Source: Caldilineaceae bacterium (GTDB lineage: Bacteria; Chloroflexota; Anaerolineae; Caldilineales; Caldilineaceae). From it: 5,003 nucleotides of DNA. The DNA lies in assembly GCA_026645635.1 (NCBI GenBank), contig JAPKMV010000328.1, positions 1 to 5,003 on the forward strand, read 5' to 3'. This document shows positions 1 through 5,003 of this stretch, one piece after another. Position 1 is the stretch's first letter. Each line of letters opens with the position of its first letter. Below the pieces are notes generated by a model. The model saw only the letters and a list, made by a program, of their open reading frames with translations, searched no databases and was not told where the DNA came from. Made by a program: the position numbers and the translations under genes.

Positions 1-29
1 AAAGCACCACAGATTTGAGCGGGAAGAGA

Positions 30-88
30 GGCAGCTCCATGATTGCGTTCGCCTGTTTAGCTGCCGGGTGCGAGTCCCGCCCGGCGGT
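30..88 (+). other. Structured GC-rich non-coding segment beyond truD
   Basis: Bases 30-36 (GGCAGCT) and 59-65 (AGCTGCC) are a perfect 7-bp inverted pair. Overlapping it, GCCGGG (63-68) pairs with CCCGGC (80-85) around TGCGAGTCCCG. The GGGTGCGAGTCCC segment resembles a tRNA T-arm, or a hairpin phrase I associate with domain I of bacterial group II introns. No matching 5' acceptor strand exists for a tRNA, and no T-run follows on either strand for a terminator. The rest of 1-128 shows no gene. I can support folding potential but no identity. Confidence 0.3.
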
Positions 89-128
89 TGGAGTAAGTCG
101 ATGGTTCATGTTGTTTTCGTTCGCACTT

Positions 129-1211
129 TCAATCTTCATCACTCTCGTCGATCGCGGCGTAGCCGCTCACGTCGGTCTTCATCAGTTCACGCAGCACCGT
201 CGTCGCAAACGCGGCCTTCGGCAGGAAAAACGTCACCACGATGCCCGCTGCGTGGGATGCAATGTCGACGTCTTGCAGCAGAAGCCGGCCCATGCGGCGG
301 CTGCCTTCCACACGCACCCTGGCGAAATCGTCGAGTGTGGTCTCCGCTTCCGCCAGGATTGCCTGTTCCAGTTCACCCGCGGCAGCCGACGCCTCCCACA
401 TCTTCGGCCCGTAGAGCGGCGCCGTGAAGCTGATCTCGTGGGCTGCATAACGCGGCTGTTCTGTAGCCAAATCCACCACCTCGAACATGCCGCCGGTGGC
501 GTACTTCTTGGCCACATCGCCCACCAGCAGATGGTCGAACGCCCCAATTTCCAAACGCCGCGCCAGGTAAAGGTTGCACAGGTAGCTCTGATAAGCCGAG
601 ATCAGAAAGCGGCGCAACCACTTGTCCCGTCGCACTGACTCGCCGCGCAGCACCTCCAGCCCAGCGCGCACGTTGCTGCCATCGACGCCAAGCCGCTGTG
701 GCCCGAAGTAGTTCGGGATGCCGCGCACTGCGACGGCGGCGAAAATCGCCTGGCCGCGAGCCAGCGCTTCGTCCTGCGTCAGCGCCAGCCCGCTCACCAC
801 GATCTGGAAACGGTTGCCCACCAGATGACCCAACCGCAGCTTGTTGCGGTGCCGCATCGTCCAGTTCACCGTCACCGGCAGCGCGGCCTCAATCTCACCG
901 GCAACGGCTGTATCATCCGCCGGCGGCCGGTTGCCCATAGGCAGGCTGAACGTCTGCGTGGTGCGGGCGTACTTGTCCTTCATGCCGGCAAAGCCGACCG
1001 TGTCGCGCGGCAGCTTGAGCGCCTGCTCCAGCCGCACCTGCACATCTTTGGTCGTCAAACCGACCTTGGTAAGGTTCACATACAGATGTTGCCCATCACC
1101 TTGCGGCGCATAGAGCGCCACCTCATCGACGACGAAGTGGTCTGGCGTAGCGCGCAGTATGCCGCCAATGCCCGGTAAATCGTCGGTTGCATAGGGCAAC
1201 GCAAAGTTCAT
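129..1211 (-). CDS. truD: tRNA pseudouridine(13) synthase TruD
   Basis: TruD isomerises uridine 13 in the D-arm of tRNA(Glu) to pseudouridine, in the cytoplasm. From the chosen ATG the protein has 360 residues, close to the roughly 350 of E. coli TruD. The catalytic motif GMKDKYARTTQ puts the nucleophile aspartate at residue 79, almost where E. coli has Asp80. A KLRLGHLVGNRF block follows at about 124-135 and the TRUD-domain signature GIPNYFGPQRLG at 164-175. The C-terminus has FFLPKAAFATTVLRELM, typical of the family. The frame stays open upstream to a TTG at 1322, and another ATG lies at 1226. I chose the ATG at 1211 because family proteins begin just before the LPGIGG segment and the upstream residues look like read-through of intergenic DNA. 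No Shine-Dalgarno is visible at either ATG. It is last in the minus-strand series, 179 bases after the methyltransferase. The gene looks intact and the identity is firm; the exact start is less so. Confidence 0.95.
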   Translation of the reverse strand: MNFALPYATDDLPGIGGILRATPDHFVVDEVALYAPQGDGQHLYVNLTKVGLTTKDVQVRLEQALKLPRDTVGFAGMKDKYARTTQTFSLPMGNRPPADDTAVAGEIEAALPVTVNWTMRHRNKLRLGHLVGNRFQIVVSGLALTQDEALARGQAIFAAVAVRGIPNYFGPQRLGVDGSNVRAGLEVLRGESVRRDKWLRRFLISAYQSYLCNLYLARRLEIGAFDHLLVGDVAKKYATGGMFEVVDLATEQPRYAAHEISFTAPLYGPKMWEASAAAGELEQAILAEAETTLDDFARVRVEGSRRMGRLLLQDVDIASHAAGIVVTFFLPKAAFATTVLRELMKTDVSGYAAIDESDED

Positions 1212-1297
1212 TATGGAATTTAGCATGGATGTTCGCCGATGGCAGGAAGGCAGGTTCCAAAAGCGGATGGCAACGACTTGGCGGTCAGAACTTTGGC

Positions 1298-1371
1298 CAC
1301 GAATTGCACGAATTGTCACCAACGGAAGGCGGCGGTTTCATGAAAATCCGTCAAGATTCGTGTCATTCGCG
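1298..1371. repeat. Imperfect inverted repeat in the truD/methyltransferase gap
   Basis: Two 17-base arms, 1298-1314 and 1355-1371, match in inverted orientation at 13 of 17 positions. Each arm contains two CACGAAT-like half sites (CACGAATTGCACGAATT on the left). An inner pair ACGGA (1322-1326) and TCCGT (1347-1351) extends the dyad. The element fills most of the space between two co-directional genes. It resembles a small dispersed palindromic or MITE-like intergenic element, but only one copy is in this window. As RNA it could fold into a hairpin; there is no adjacent T-run, so it does not look like a standard intrinsic terminator. Confidence 0.55.
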
Positions 1372-1390
1372 CCGAAGTTGAATCGGTGCG

Positions 1391-2041
1391 TTATTTCTCA
1401 TTCACAAAGATGGCATGATAGCAGAAGGGCGAACCGGTGCGCCCCACCTGGCGGAAACCAGCCTCCTCCACCCAGCGCTGCAAGCTGCCCGGCAGCAGAT
1501 AGGCCGGATGAGGCATTTCTTCGGTCACACCCAGGCGACCGCCGGGCTTGATCACTCGCCGCAGTTCCGAAAGCGCAGCCGGTTTGTCGGGAATCTCGCC
1601 GAGGGTGGAGACGGCAACGGCCAGGTCGATGCTGTCGTCGGCCAGCGGCAGGTCGAAGATGCTCTTGAGATGCAGTTGGACGCGGTCGAGCAAGTTCGCC
1701 GCAACCAGCCGCCGCCGGGTGAGGGTTAGCATTGGCGCCTGGAGGTCCACGGCGTGCACCACGCCCTGCGCGCCTACCATGTGCGCCATGTCCTGGGTGA
1801 ACAGCCCGCTGCCGCAGCCGGCGTCGAGCACAGTCATGCCGGCGCTGACGCCGTACATGCCCAACACCTCCGCCGGCTGGAGATAGCGCAGCCGCAGCGA
1901 ATGGTCGAGCAGTTGCGCCAGTTGGTGGGGCATCGGATAGGGCTGCAGGTTCTGCGTGGTGCGCAGCGCGGCCTGGCTGCCCACCAGCGTGCCGGCGCCC
2001 AGAGAGAGTGCGTTGCCGATAAGCGAAATCAGTGCGTTCAA
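1391..2041 (-). CDS. Class I SAM-dependent methyltransferase (UbiE-like fold), substrate unknown
   Basis: The 216-residue protein has a Rossmann-type SAM-binding domain. Motif I, LDAGCGSG, is at residues 72-79. An acidic residue ends strand 2 (Asp99 in VVHAVD) and would bind the ribose hydroxyls. Later blocks are DLPLADDSIDLAVAVSTLGEI, then LRRVIKPGGRLGVTE, usual for the Methyltransf_11/25 type. The first 20 residues are hydrophobic and glycine-rich (LISLIGNALSLGAGTLVG) and might form an amphipathic or membrane-associated helix. The start is TTG, chosen because GGGAGG at 2047-2052 stands five bases before it. The substrate cannot be read from sequence: it lacks the cysteine set of ArsM arsenite methyltransferases, and lipid, quinone or small-molecule substrates are all possible. 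It begins 29 bases after arsA, with a strong hairpin between them, and precedes truD. Confidence 0.9.
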   Translation of the reverse strand: MNALISLIGNALSLGAGTLVGSQAALRTTQNLQPYPMPHQLAQLLDHSLRLRYLQPAEVLGMYGVSAGMTVLDAGCGSGLFTQDMAHMVGAQGVVHAVDLQAPMLTLTRRRLVAANLLDRVQLHLKSIFDLPLADDSIDLAVAVSTLGEIPDKPAALSELRRVIKPGGRLGVTEEMPHPAYLLPGSLQRWVEEAGFRQVGRTGSPFCYHAIFVNEK

Positions 2042-2046
2042 CCGTG

Positions 2047-2052
2047 CCTCCC
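2047..2052 (-). promoter_or_regulatory. Strong Shine-Dalgarno supporting a TTG start
   Basis: On the minus strand GGGAGG is separated by five bases (CACGG) from the TTG at 2041-2039. It is the clearest ribosome binding site in the window and fixes the methyltransferase start at a TTG codon. It lies just beyond the T5 run of the hairpin, so that structure could affect access to it. Confidence 0.75.
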
Positions 2053-2054
2053 GG

Positions 2055-2115
2055 AAAAAGTCTCCAATCTCTAATCTCCAATCTCGTCGTATGATTGGAG
2101 ATTAGAGATTGGAGA
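2055..2115 (-). terminator. Candidate intrinsic terminator or attenuator after arsA
   Basis: The arms 2061-2083 and 2093-2115 are a perfect 23-bp inverted repeat around a nine-base loop (TCGTCGTAT on the plus strand). In the minus-strand transcript the stem is followed by C and then five U (plus-strand AAAAA at 2055-2059). This is the layout of a rho-independent terminator, although the stem is A/T-rich and longer than usual. The arsA stop codon (2071-2073) lies inside the stem, so translating ribosomes would disturb folding. The methyltransferase ribosome binding site begins three bases past the U-run. This allows termination, coupling or attenuation. The hairpin itself is certain; its function is inferred. 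Confidence 0.5.
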
Positions 2116-2127
2116 TTGGAGATTATC
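2061..2127. repeat. Heptanucleotide repeat cluster, inverted pair
   Basis: On the left are 7-base units TCTCCAA, TCTCTAA, TCTCCAA (2061-2081). On the right are GATTGGA, GATTAGA, GATTGGA, GATTGGA and a decayed GATTATC (2093-2127). The right units are the reverse complement of the left ones, giving the 23-bp perfect stem described for the candidate terminator. In the shared phase the units fit TCNCNNN, as do those at 4159-4207 and 4305-4332. Such arrays recall the STRR heptamer repeats of cyanobacteria (a comparison, not an assignment). The minus-strand copy encodes residues 398-415 of the ArsA protein. Confidence 0.8.
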
Positions 2128-3318
2128 AACCGGCGGGAAGCGGATCTTGAGGATGCCGCCGGTGAAGGTCGCGCCGCTGGCGTCGCGCTGTGCCAGCACG
2201 GAGGGCAGCAACAGCTCGCGCTTGAAATTGCCGATGGTGACAAACAACTCGTCGCCGCGCTTGCTCAACCGCACCTTGTCCAGTTCCACGTTGGGCAGCG
2301 GCAATTGCAGGACGAAGTCCTCGCCCTCTTCTTCTACGGTCTGTGCCTGGCCGGTAAAGAAGACCTGCCCCGGGTCGCGGTCGGCGAAGAGGGCGGAGGC
2401 CAGCTCGCGCAGATTGTCGATGCCCACCATCTCGCGGTCGAACCAGGGCGAGCGGAAGATGGGCAGCGGATAGAAGTCGCGTTCCAGTTCCGCCAGATAA
2501 CGCACCTGGATCTCTTGCAGGTGGCGCAGATAGGCATCGCTGCTTGGTTCGACCAGCACAGTGTTGCCCATGCCGTCGCTCGTGATGCCGGGCAGCACAC
2601 GGTTGACCACGGCGGCATCCACCGGATAGCCGAAGAGGGAGAGGTAGCTCACGGCGCGGGCGCCTTCCTTGAGCACCATCTTCTCCGGGTTCAACACGAT
2701 GCGATAGCTGGTGATGCTTGGGTTGGTCAGCACCTTTTGCAGTTCCTTCACGCCGCCGACCAGGCGGTCCAGCCCGCCGAAAACATCTTTGTCGGGCACA
2801 AAACGGGAGATGAGGCCGCTGGCAATGCGCATCGTCGTGTCGCCCCAGCCGCGCAGCCGGCCCACGTACCACTGGAAACTCTCCGGCATCGTGAGCAGCC
2901 GGATCGTCTCGCCCGTGGGCGCCGCGTCGACGATCACCCGGTCGAAATTGCCTTCCTGCGCCTGCTTGTTGATGTGGAGCAGGCTCACCACTTCTTCCAT
3001 GCCGGGGATGATGGCCATTTCCTCGGCCACGGCCTTGTTCATGCCCTGTTTGCGCAGGATGTTGCCCAGGTAACCCTGCAACTGGCCCCAGTGCTCGTGC
3101 AGTTCTTCCAGCACGTTGATTTCCTGGGCGAAGAGATTGGGCGCCACTTCGAGCGGCTGACCGGTCAGCGCTACGTCCAGACTGTCGGCCAGGCTGTGGG
3201 CAATGTCCGTGCTCACGACCAGCGTGCGGTAGCCGAGGTCGGCGCTGCGAATGGCGGAGGCGGCCGCAGTGGTGGTCTTGCCCACGCCGCCCTTGCCGAG
3301 ATAAAGAATGATGCGCAT
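2071..3318 (-). CDS. ArsA/Get3-family ATPase with C-terminal HSP20-like domain
   Basis: The 415-residue cytoplasmic P-loop ATPase belongs to the SIMIBI class. The deviant Walker A motif is GKGGVGKTT at residues 8-16, with signature lysine 9 and catalytic-loop lysine 14. A switch I-like [11 protein letters not shown] starts at 38, PGMEE is at 105-109 and [12 protein letters not shown] at 131-142. The NPEKM segment and VVNRVLP fit the adenine-side part of the family. After an acidic linker (EEEGED), residues about 333-394 form an alpha-crystallin-like beta domain ending GGILKIRF, as in the ArsA_HSP20 family. The protein has no cysteine. It therefore lacks both the arsenite-binding triad of the ArsA pump ATPase and the CxxC zinc site of Get3, and no other ars gene is nearby. 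A role in protein or membrane handling is more likely than arsenic efflux, but this is unproven. The last 18 residues are encoded by the heptamer repeat. The start is ATG, with only a weak, distant AGGA before it. Confidence 0.93.
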   Translation of the reverse strand: MRIILYLGKGGVGKTTTAAASAIRSADLGYRTLVVSTDIAHSLADSLDVALTGQPLEVAPNLFAQEINVLEELHEHWGQLQGYLGNILRKQGMNKAVAEEMAIIPGMEEVVSLLHINKQAQEGNFDRVIVDAAPTGETIRLLTMPESFQWYVGRLRGWGDTTMRIASGLISRFVPDKDVFGGLDRLVGGVKELQKVLTNPSITSYRIVLNPEKMVLKEGARAVSYLSLFGYPVDAAVVNRVLPGITSDGMGNTVLVEPSSDAYLRHLQEIQVRYLAELERDFYPLPIFRSPWFDREMVGIDNLRELASALFADRDPGQVFFTGQAQTVEEEGEDFVLQLPLPNVELDKVRLSKRGDELFVTIGNFKRELLLPSVLAQRDASGATFTGGILKIRFPPVDNLQSPISNLQSYDEIGD

Positions 3319-3335
3319 ATGTTTTGGACTATCCT

Positions 3336-3361
3336 GTCAACCGTTGCGGTTATGACTCATA
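3336..3361. promoter_or_regulatory. Small dyads upstream of arsA, possible regulatory site
   Basis: Within the 111-base gap before arsA there is AACCG-TTG-CGGTT (3339-3351), extended outward by GTC (3336-3338) and GAC (3354-3356). The 11-base palindrome TATGA-C-TCATA (3351-3361) overlaps it, and CACATGTG lies a little further upstream (3391-3398). They could be an operator or protect an mRNA 5' end. No well-spaced sigma-70 promoter was found beside them, so arsA may be read from the upstream gene. Confidence 0.25.
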
Positions 3362-3429
3362 CTTGTTGGATTCGTATCGGCGGCGGCAAACACATGTGCA
3401 GCGCGCCCTCTCCACCACAGTACGCAGCC

Positions 3430-4116
3430 CTATGCGTCGCGTTTCATGCCGGCGCGCAGCGCGCCTACGGTGAGCAAGCCGCCCGCCAGCAGCAGCCCGG
3501 CGCCGGCATAGGCCGCCGCGCGGCTCAGCCCGAACCAGCCGCGGATCTGCCACCAGAACCAGGGAATCTGCGCCCAGTAGGTCCAGCGAAAGGGCCAGCG
3601 GTGCCCGATCTGCAGCGCATACTTGCCCATGTGGTTGTGCGGACTCCACACGACGATGTAGGCGCGCCCACCCACCAGCGTCTTGGTGTCGATGAGCGGC
3701 CCCGGATAGTAGCGCACGCGCGTTAGCGCGTCGACCACCGGCGTCACCAGTTCGCTGGGCGGCGGCGCCACCACCGCGCTGAACCCGGCAGGCAGCGCAA
3801 AGGGGAGTTTCTGCGTGTCCGCGCTGTAGGGCAGGCTCTGCGCGACGACGGCAAAGGCAGGCACGACCGACCCGCCCAGCGGCAGCACCGGCACCAACAT
3901 CTGCACACGCAGCCGTTCGCCGGCGCGGCAGTCGGCGCGGTAGACGTGCACCTGGCCGGGCTGGCCGAGCCGATTGAAGAGCAGCCGTTTGGGTTGAATA
4001 TCGTGCAGCGGCAGGCTCGTTGGGAGCGTGCCGCCGGGCAGCCGCGGAAAATCCGGCAGGCTGCCGGCCAGATCGACGCCGGTGCGGGCAGGTTGGGCAT
4101 AGGTCAAGTTTTTCAC
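3430..4116 (-). CDS. Uncharacterised protein with one C-terminal membrane helix
   Basis: I do not recognise a named family. From the GTG at 4116 the protein has 228 residues. Most of it looks like a beta-rich domain: IQPKRLLFNRL, VHVYRADCRAGERLRVQMLVPVLP, AYIVVWSPHNHMGKYALQIG. The alternating hydrophobic strands and GKYxLxIG block resemble extracytoplasmic beta-sandwich domains. An aromatic segment follows (WTYWAQIPWFWWQIRGWF), then a transmembrane helix (AAYAGAGLLLAGGLLTVGAL) and a basic tail (RAGMKRDA). Positive-inside reasoning puts the tail in the cytoplasm and the domain outside, yet no signal peptide is present. The frame stays open to an ATG at 4254 (274 residues), but that extension is not hydrophobic and contains repeat-derived RPSQLAPRNSQFAP, so I prefer the GTG, which has a candidate promoter seven bases before it. 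The gene precedes arsA by 111 bases. The N-terminus is uncertain and may be damaged. Confidence 0.7.
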   Translation of the reverse strand: MKNLTYAQPARTGVDLAGSLPDFPRLPGGTLPTSLPLHDIQPKRLLFNRLGQPGQVHVYRADCRAGERLRVQMLVPVLPLGGSVVPAFAVVAQSLPYSADTQKLPFALPAGFSAVVAPPPSELVTPVVDALTRVRYYPGPLIDTKTLVGGRAYIVVWSPHNHMGKYALQIGHRWPFRWTYWAQIPWFWWQIRGWFGLSRAAAYAGAGLLLAGGLLTVGALRAGMKRDA

Positions 4117-4123
4117 AACTATG

Positions 4124-4153
4124 AGTCTAGCACCCGCCGCGCAATTGCGCCAA
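4124..4153 (-). promoter_or_regulatory. Candidate promoter for the membrane-protein gene
   Basis: On the minus strand TTGGCG (4153-4148) and TAGACT (4129-4124) are 18 bases apart, a fair sigma-70 pattern. Seven bases separate the -10 box from the GTG at 4116, so transcription would begin at or next to the start codon and the mRNA would be nearly leaderless. This fits the lack of a Shine-Dalgarno. It rests on motif matching only. Confidence 0.3.
4139..4150. promoter_or_regulatory. Perfect 12-bp palindrome, possible operator
   Basis: GCGCAATTGCGC is a perfect palindrome between the candidate -35 and -10 boxes of the minus-strand promoter, overlapping the -35 by three bases. Its position would suit a repressor site in the divergent intergenic region. 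No regulator gene is in the window. Confidence 0.3.
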
Positions 4154-4158
4154 TTTTC

Positions 4159-4207
4159 GCGGGGAGGGGCGAATTGGGAGTTGCGAGGGGCGAGTTGCGA
4201 GGGGCGT
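4159..4207. repeat. Heptanucleotide repeat array, left arm
   Basis: Seven consecutive 7-base units fill 4159-4207: GCGGGGA, GGGGCGA, ATTGGGA, GTTGCGA, GGGGCGA, GTTGCGA, GGGGCGT. On the complementary strand they fit TCNCNNN, like the cluster at 2061-2127. Bases 4186-4206 (three heptamers) are a perfect 21-bp inverted match to 4313-4333. In the longest reading of the minus-strand gene this array encodes RPSQLAPRNSQFAPP, a seven-residue periodicity produced by the seven-base unit. Confidence 0.8.
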
Positions 4208-4237
4208 GAGCCATATGCAAAGGGCAGACCTGCGCTG

Positions 4238-4246
4238 TGATAGAAT
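4238..4246 (+). promoter_or_regulatory. Candidate extended -10 promoter for the DUF1848 gene
   Basis: TGATAGAAT matches the extended -10 consensus TGnTATAAT with one mismatch in the hexamer. No good -35 box is found 16-18 bases upstream, as is common for extended -10 promoters. The expected transcription start, near 4253, gives a leader of about 90 bases that includes the right heptamer array before the ATG at 4345. Confidence 0.45.
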
Positions 4247-4304
4247 CGGGCCATGTGCCAGATCTATTTCGCGTCAATCACGGGGAAACCAGCGACAACC
4301 AGCG

Positions 4305-4332
4305 TCGCCCCTCGCCCCTCGCAACTCGCCCC
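4305..4332. repeat. Heptanucleotide repeat array, right arm
   Basis: Four consecutive units, TCGCCCC, TCGCCCC, TCGCAAC, TCGCCCC, end 12 bases before the DUF1848 start codon. They are inverted relative to the array at 4159-4207. The 106 bases between the matching arms carry the candidate plus-strand promoter. The array occupies the place close to where a ribosome binding site would be expected. Confidence 0.8.
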
Positions 4333-4344
4333 TGAATACCTGCC

Positions 4345-5003
4345 ATGATCATCAGCGCCAGCCGCCGCACCGATATTTCCGCATTCTATGCGCCGTGGTT
4401 CATGAACCGTATCCGCGCCGGCTACTGCACCGTGCCCAACCCCTTCAACCGCAACCAGGTGAGCAGGATTTCGCTGCGCCCGGAAGATGTGGATGTGATC
4501 GTCTTCTGGACGCGCAACCCGCGGCCGCTGCTCCCCGCGCTGGACGAACTCGACGCCCGCGGCTACCGCACCTGTTTCCAGTACACGCTGCTGGACAACC
4601 CGCGTGCGCTCGACCCAAAATCGCCGCAGGTGGATGCCGCCGTCGCAACATTCCAGGCATTGGCTGCACGGGTCGGCCCGGCGCGCGTCATCTGGCGCTA
4701 TGACCCCATCGTGCTGAGCACCGCCACCCCCGCGGACTACCACCTGGCGCGCTTCGCCCACATCGCCGCCGCGCTGAGCGGCCACACCACGCGCGCAGTG
4801 GTCAGCGTGATGGACCACTACCGGAAGCTATCGCAGCGGCTGGCGGCATTGGCGGCCCAAGGCATCGTCCTTGACGCCCCGCCTACGGACGAGACGCCGG
4901 ATTTTGCCCGTTTGATGACCGGTCTGGCCGCCATTGCTGCGGATCACGAGATGGAAATCCAAAGCTGCGCGGAGGAAATCGACCTGACCCGTTTCGGCAT
5001 TAC
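4345..5003 (+). CDS. DUF1848 family protein, 3' end outside the window
   Basis: The frame opens at ATG 4345 and runs 219 codons to the window edge without a stop. The N-terminus MIISASRRTDISAFYAPWF is the DUF1848 hallmark. It is followed by NPFNRNQVSRISL (32-44), VDVIVFWTRNP (49-59), CFQYTLLDNP (77-86), VIWRYDPIVLS (115-125) and QSCAEEIDLTRFGI (206-219). Members are usually about 300 residues, so roughly the last quarter is missing, including the C-terminal cysteine-rich region of this radical-SAM-like TIM-barrel family. The biochemical function is unknown. No Shine-Dalgarno precedes the ATG; the upstream bases are repeat-derived. The gene is divergent from the membrane-protein gene. Family identity is firm; whether the protein is complete cannot be seen. 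Confidence 0.93.
   Translation, partial: MIISASRRTDISAFYAPWFMNRIRAGYCTVPNPFNRNQVSRISLRPEDVDVIVFWTRNPRPLLPALDELDARGYRTCFQYTLLDNPRALDPKSPQVDAAVATFQALAARVGPARVIWRYDPIVLSTATPADYHLARFAHIAAALSGHTTRAVVSVMDHYRKLSQRLAALAAQGIVLDAPPTDETPDFARLMTGLAAIAADHEMEIQSCAEEIDLTRFGI

Noticed and set aside
16..88. A tRNA gene
   Set aside because: The T-loop-like TGCGAGT lacks the invariant second T, the 5' acceptor partner for CCGGCGG is absent, and no anticodon arm folds at the right place.
1398..2243. 281-codon minus-strand frame overlapping the methyltransferase
   Set aside because: It is a frame-shifted reading of the methyltransferase and the arsA end, arginine/alanine-rich with repeat-coded NLQSLISN, and has no domain.
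2071..3318. Arsenic resistance operon
   Set aside because: The ATPase has no cysteines and there is no arsB, arsC, arsD, arsR or arsM in the window.
3312..3340. TTGACA (3340-3335, minus strand) as the arsA -35 box
   Set aside because: A 17-base spacer would put the -10 at ATGCGC inside the arsA coding sequence, so transcription would start after the ATG.
2095..3726. Very long open frame (543 codons) on the plus strand
   Set aside because: It lies antisense to arsA and into the next gene, has no recognisable domain, and is the usual open mirror frame of GC-rich coding DNA. The minus frame has all the ATPase motifs.
4159..4332. CRISPR array
   Set aside because: The repeats are 7 bases long, contiguous and without spacers, and there are no cas genes.
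4253..4348. 31-codon frame MCQIYFASITGK... as an independent gene
   Set aside because: Half of it is translated from the heptamer array and it has no known relative. Kept only as a possible translated leader.
4206..4703. 165-codon plus-strand frame over the DUF1848 start
   Set aside because: It is a +1 shadow of the DUF1848 gene with low-complexity Arg/Pro/Gln content; the DUF1848 frame has the family motifs.
4264..4818. 184-codon minus-strand frame opposite DUF1848
   Set aside because: Antisense shadow with no recognisable domain, lying wholly over the better-supported gene.

Overview
The window is GC-rich (clearly above 60 % by eye), densely coding bacterial DNA. A chromosomal stretch of a Chloroflexota-like bacterium (Anaerolineae/Caldilineae type) would fit: ArsA with a C-terminal HSP20-like domain, leaderless-looking extended -10 promoters and heptanucleotide repeats in the gaps. 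This taxonomic guess is inference from style, not from a marker gene. There is no phage, transposase, CRISPR array or complete RNA gene in view.

Layout, left to right. 1-128: non-coding end with a short structured GC-rich hairpin. 129-1211 (minus): truD, tRNA pseudouridine-13 synthase. 1212-1390: gap holding an imperfect inverted repeat (1298-1371). 1391-2041 (minus): class I SAM-dependent methyltransferase starting at TTG behind a strong Shine-Dalgarno. 2055-2127: heptamer-repeat hairpin that covers the arsA stop codon and is followed by T5. 2071-3318 (minus): ArsA/Get3-family ATPase with a C-terminal HSP20-like domain and no cysteine. 3319-3429: gap with small palindromes. 3430-4116 (minus): unrecognised protein with one C-terminal membrane helix. 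4117-4344: divergent intergenic region with two heptamer-repeat arms, a 12-bp palindrome and candidate promoters. 4345-5003 (plus): DUF1848 protein, cut by the window end.

The four minus-strand genes run in one direction (membrane protein, arsA, methyltransferase, truD) with gaps of 111, 29 and 179 bases. They may be partly co-transcribed, but the strong hairpin plus T-run after arsA suggests termination or attenuation before the methyltransferase. No shared pathway links them: a tRNA modification enzyme, a methyltransferase of unknown substrate and a membrane-targeting-type ATPase. The DUF1848 gene is divergent.

I did not find a convincing new multi-gene system. The most distinctive signal is a family of 7-base tandem repeats (consensus TCNCNNN on one strand). 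It occurs at two places as inverted pairs whose matching arms are three heptamers long. At both places it has touched gene ends: it encodes the last 18 residues of the ArsA protein, it lies inside the longest reading of the membrane protein's N-terminus, and it sits just before the DUF1848 start codon.
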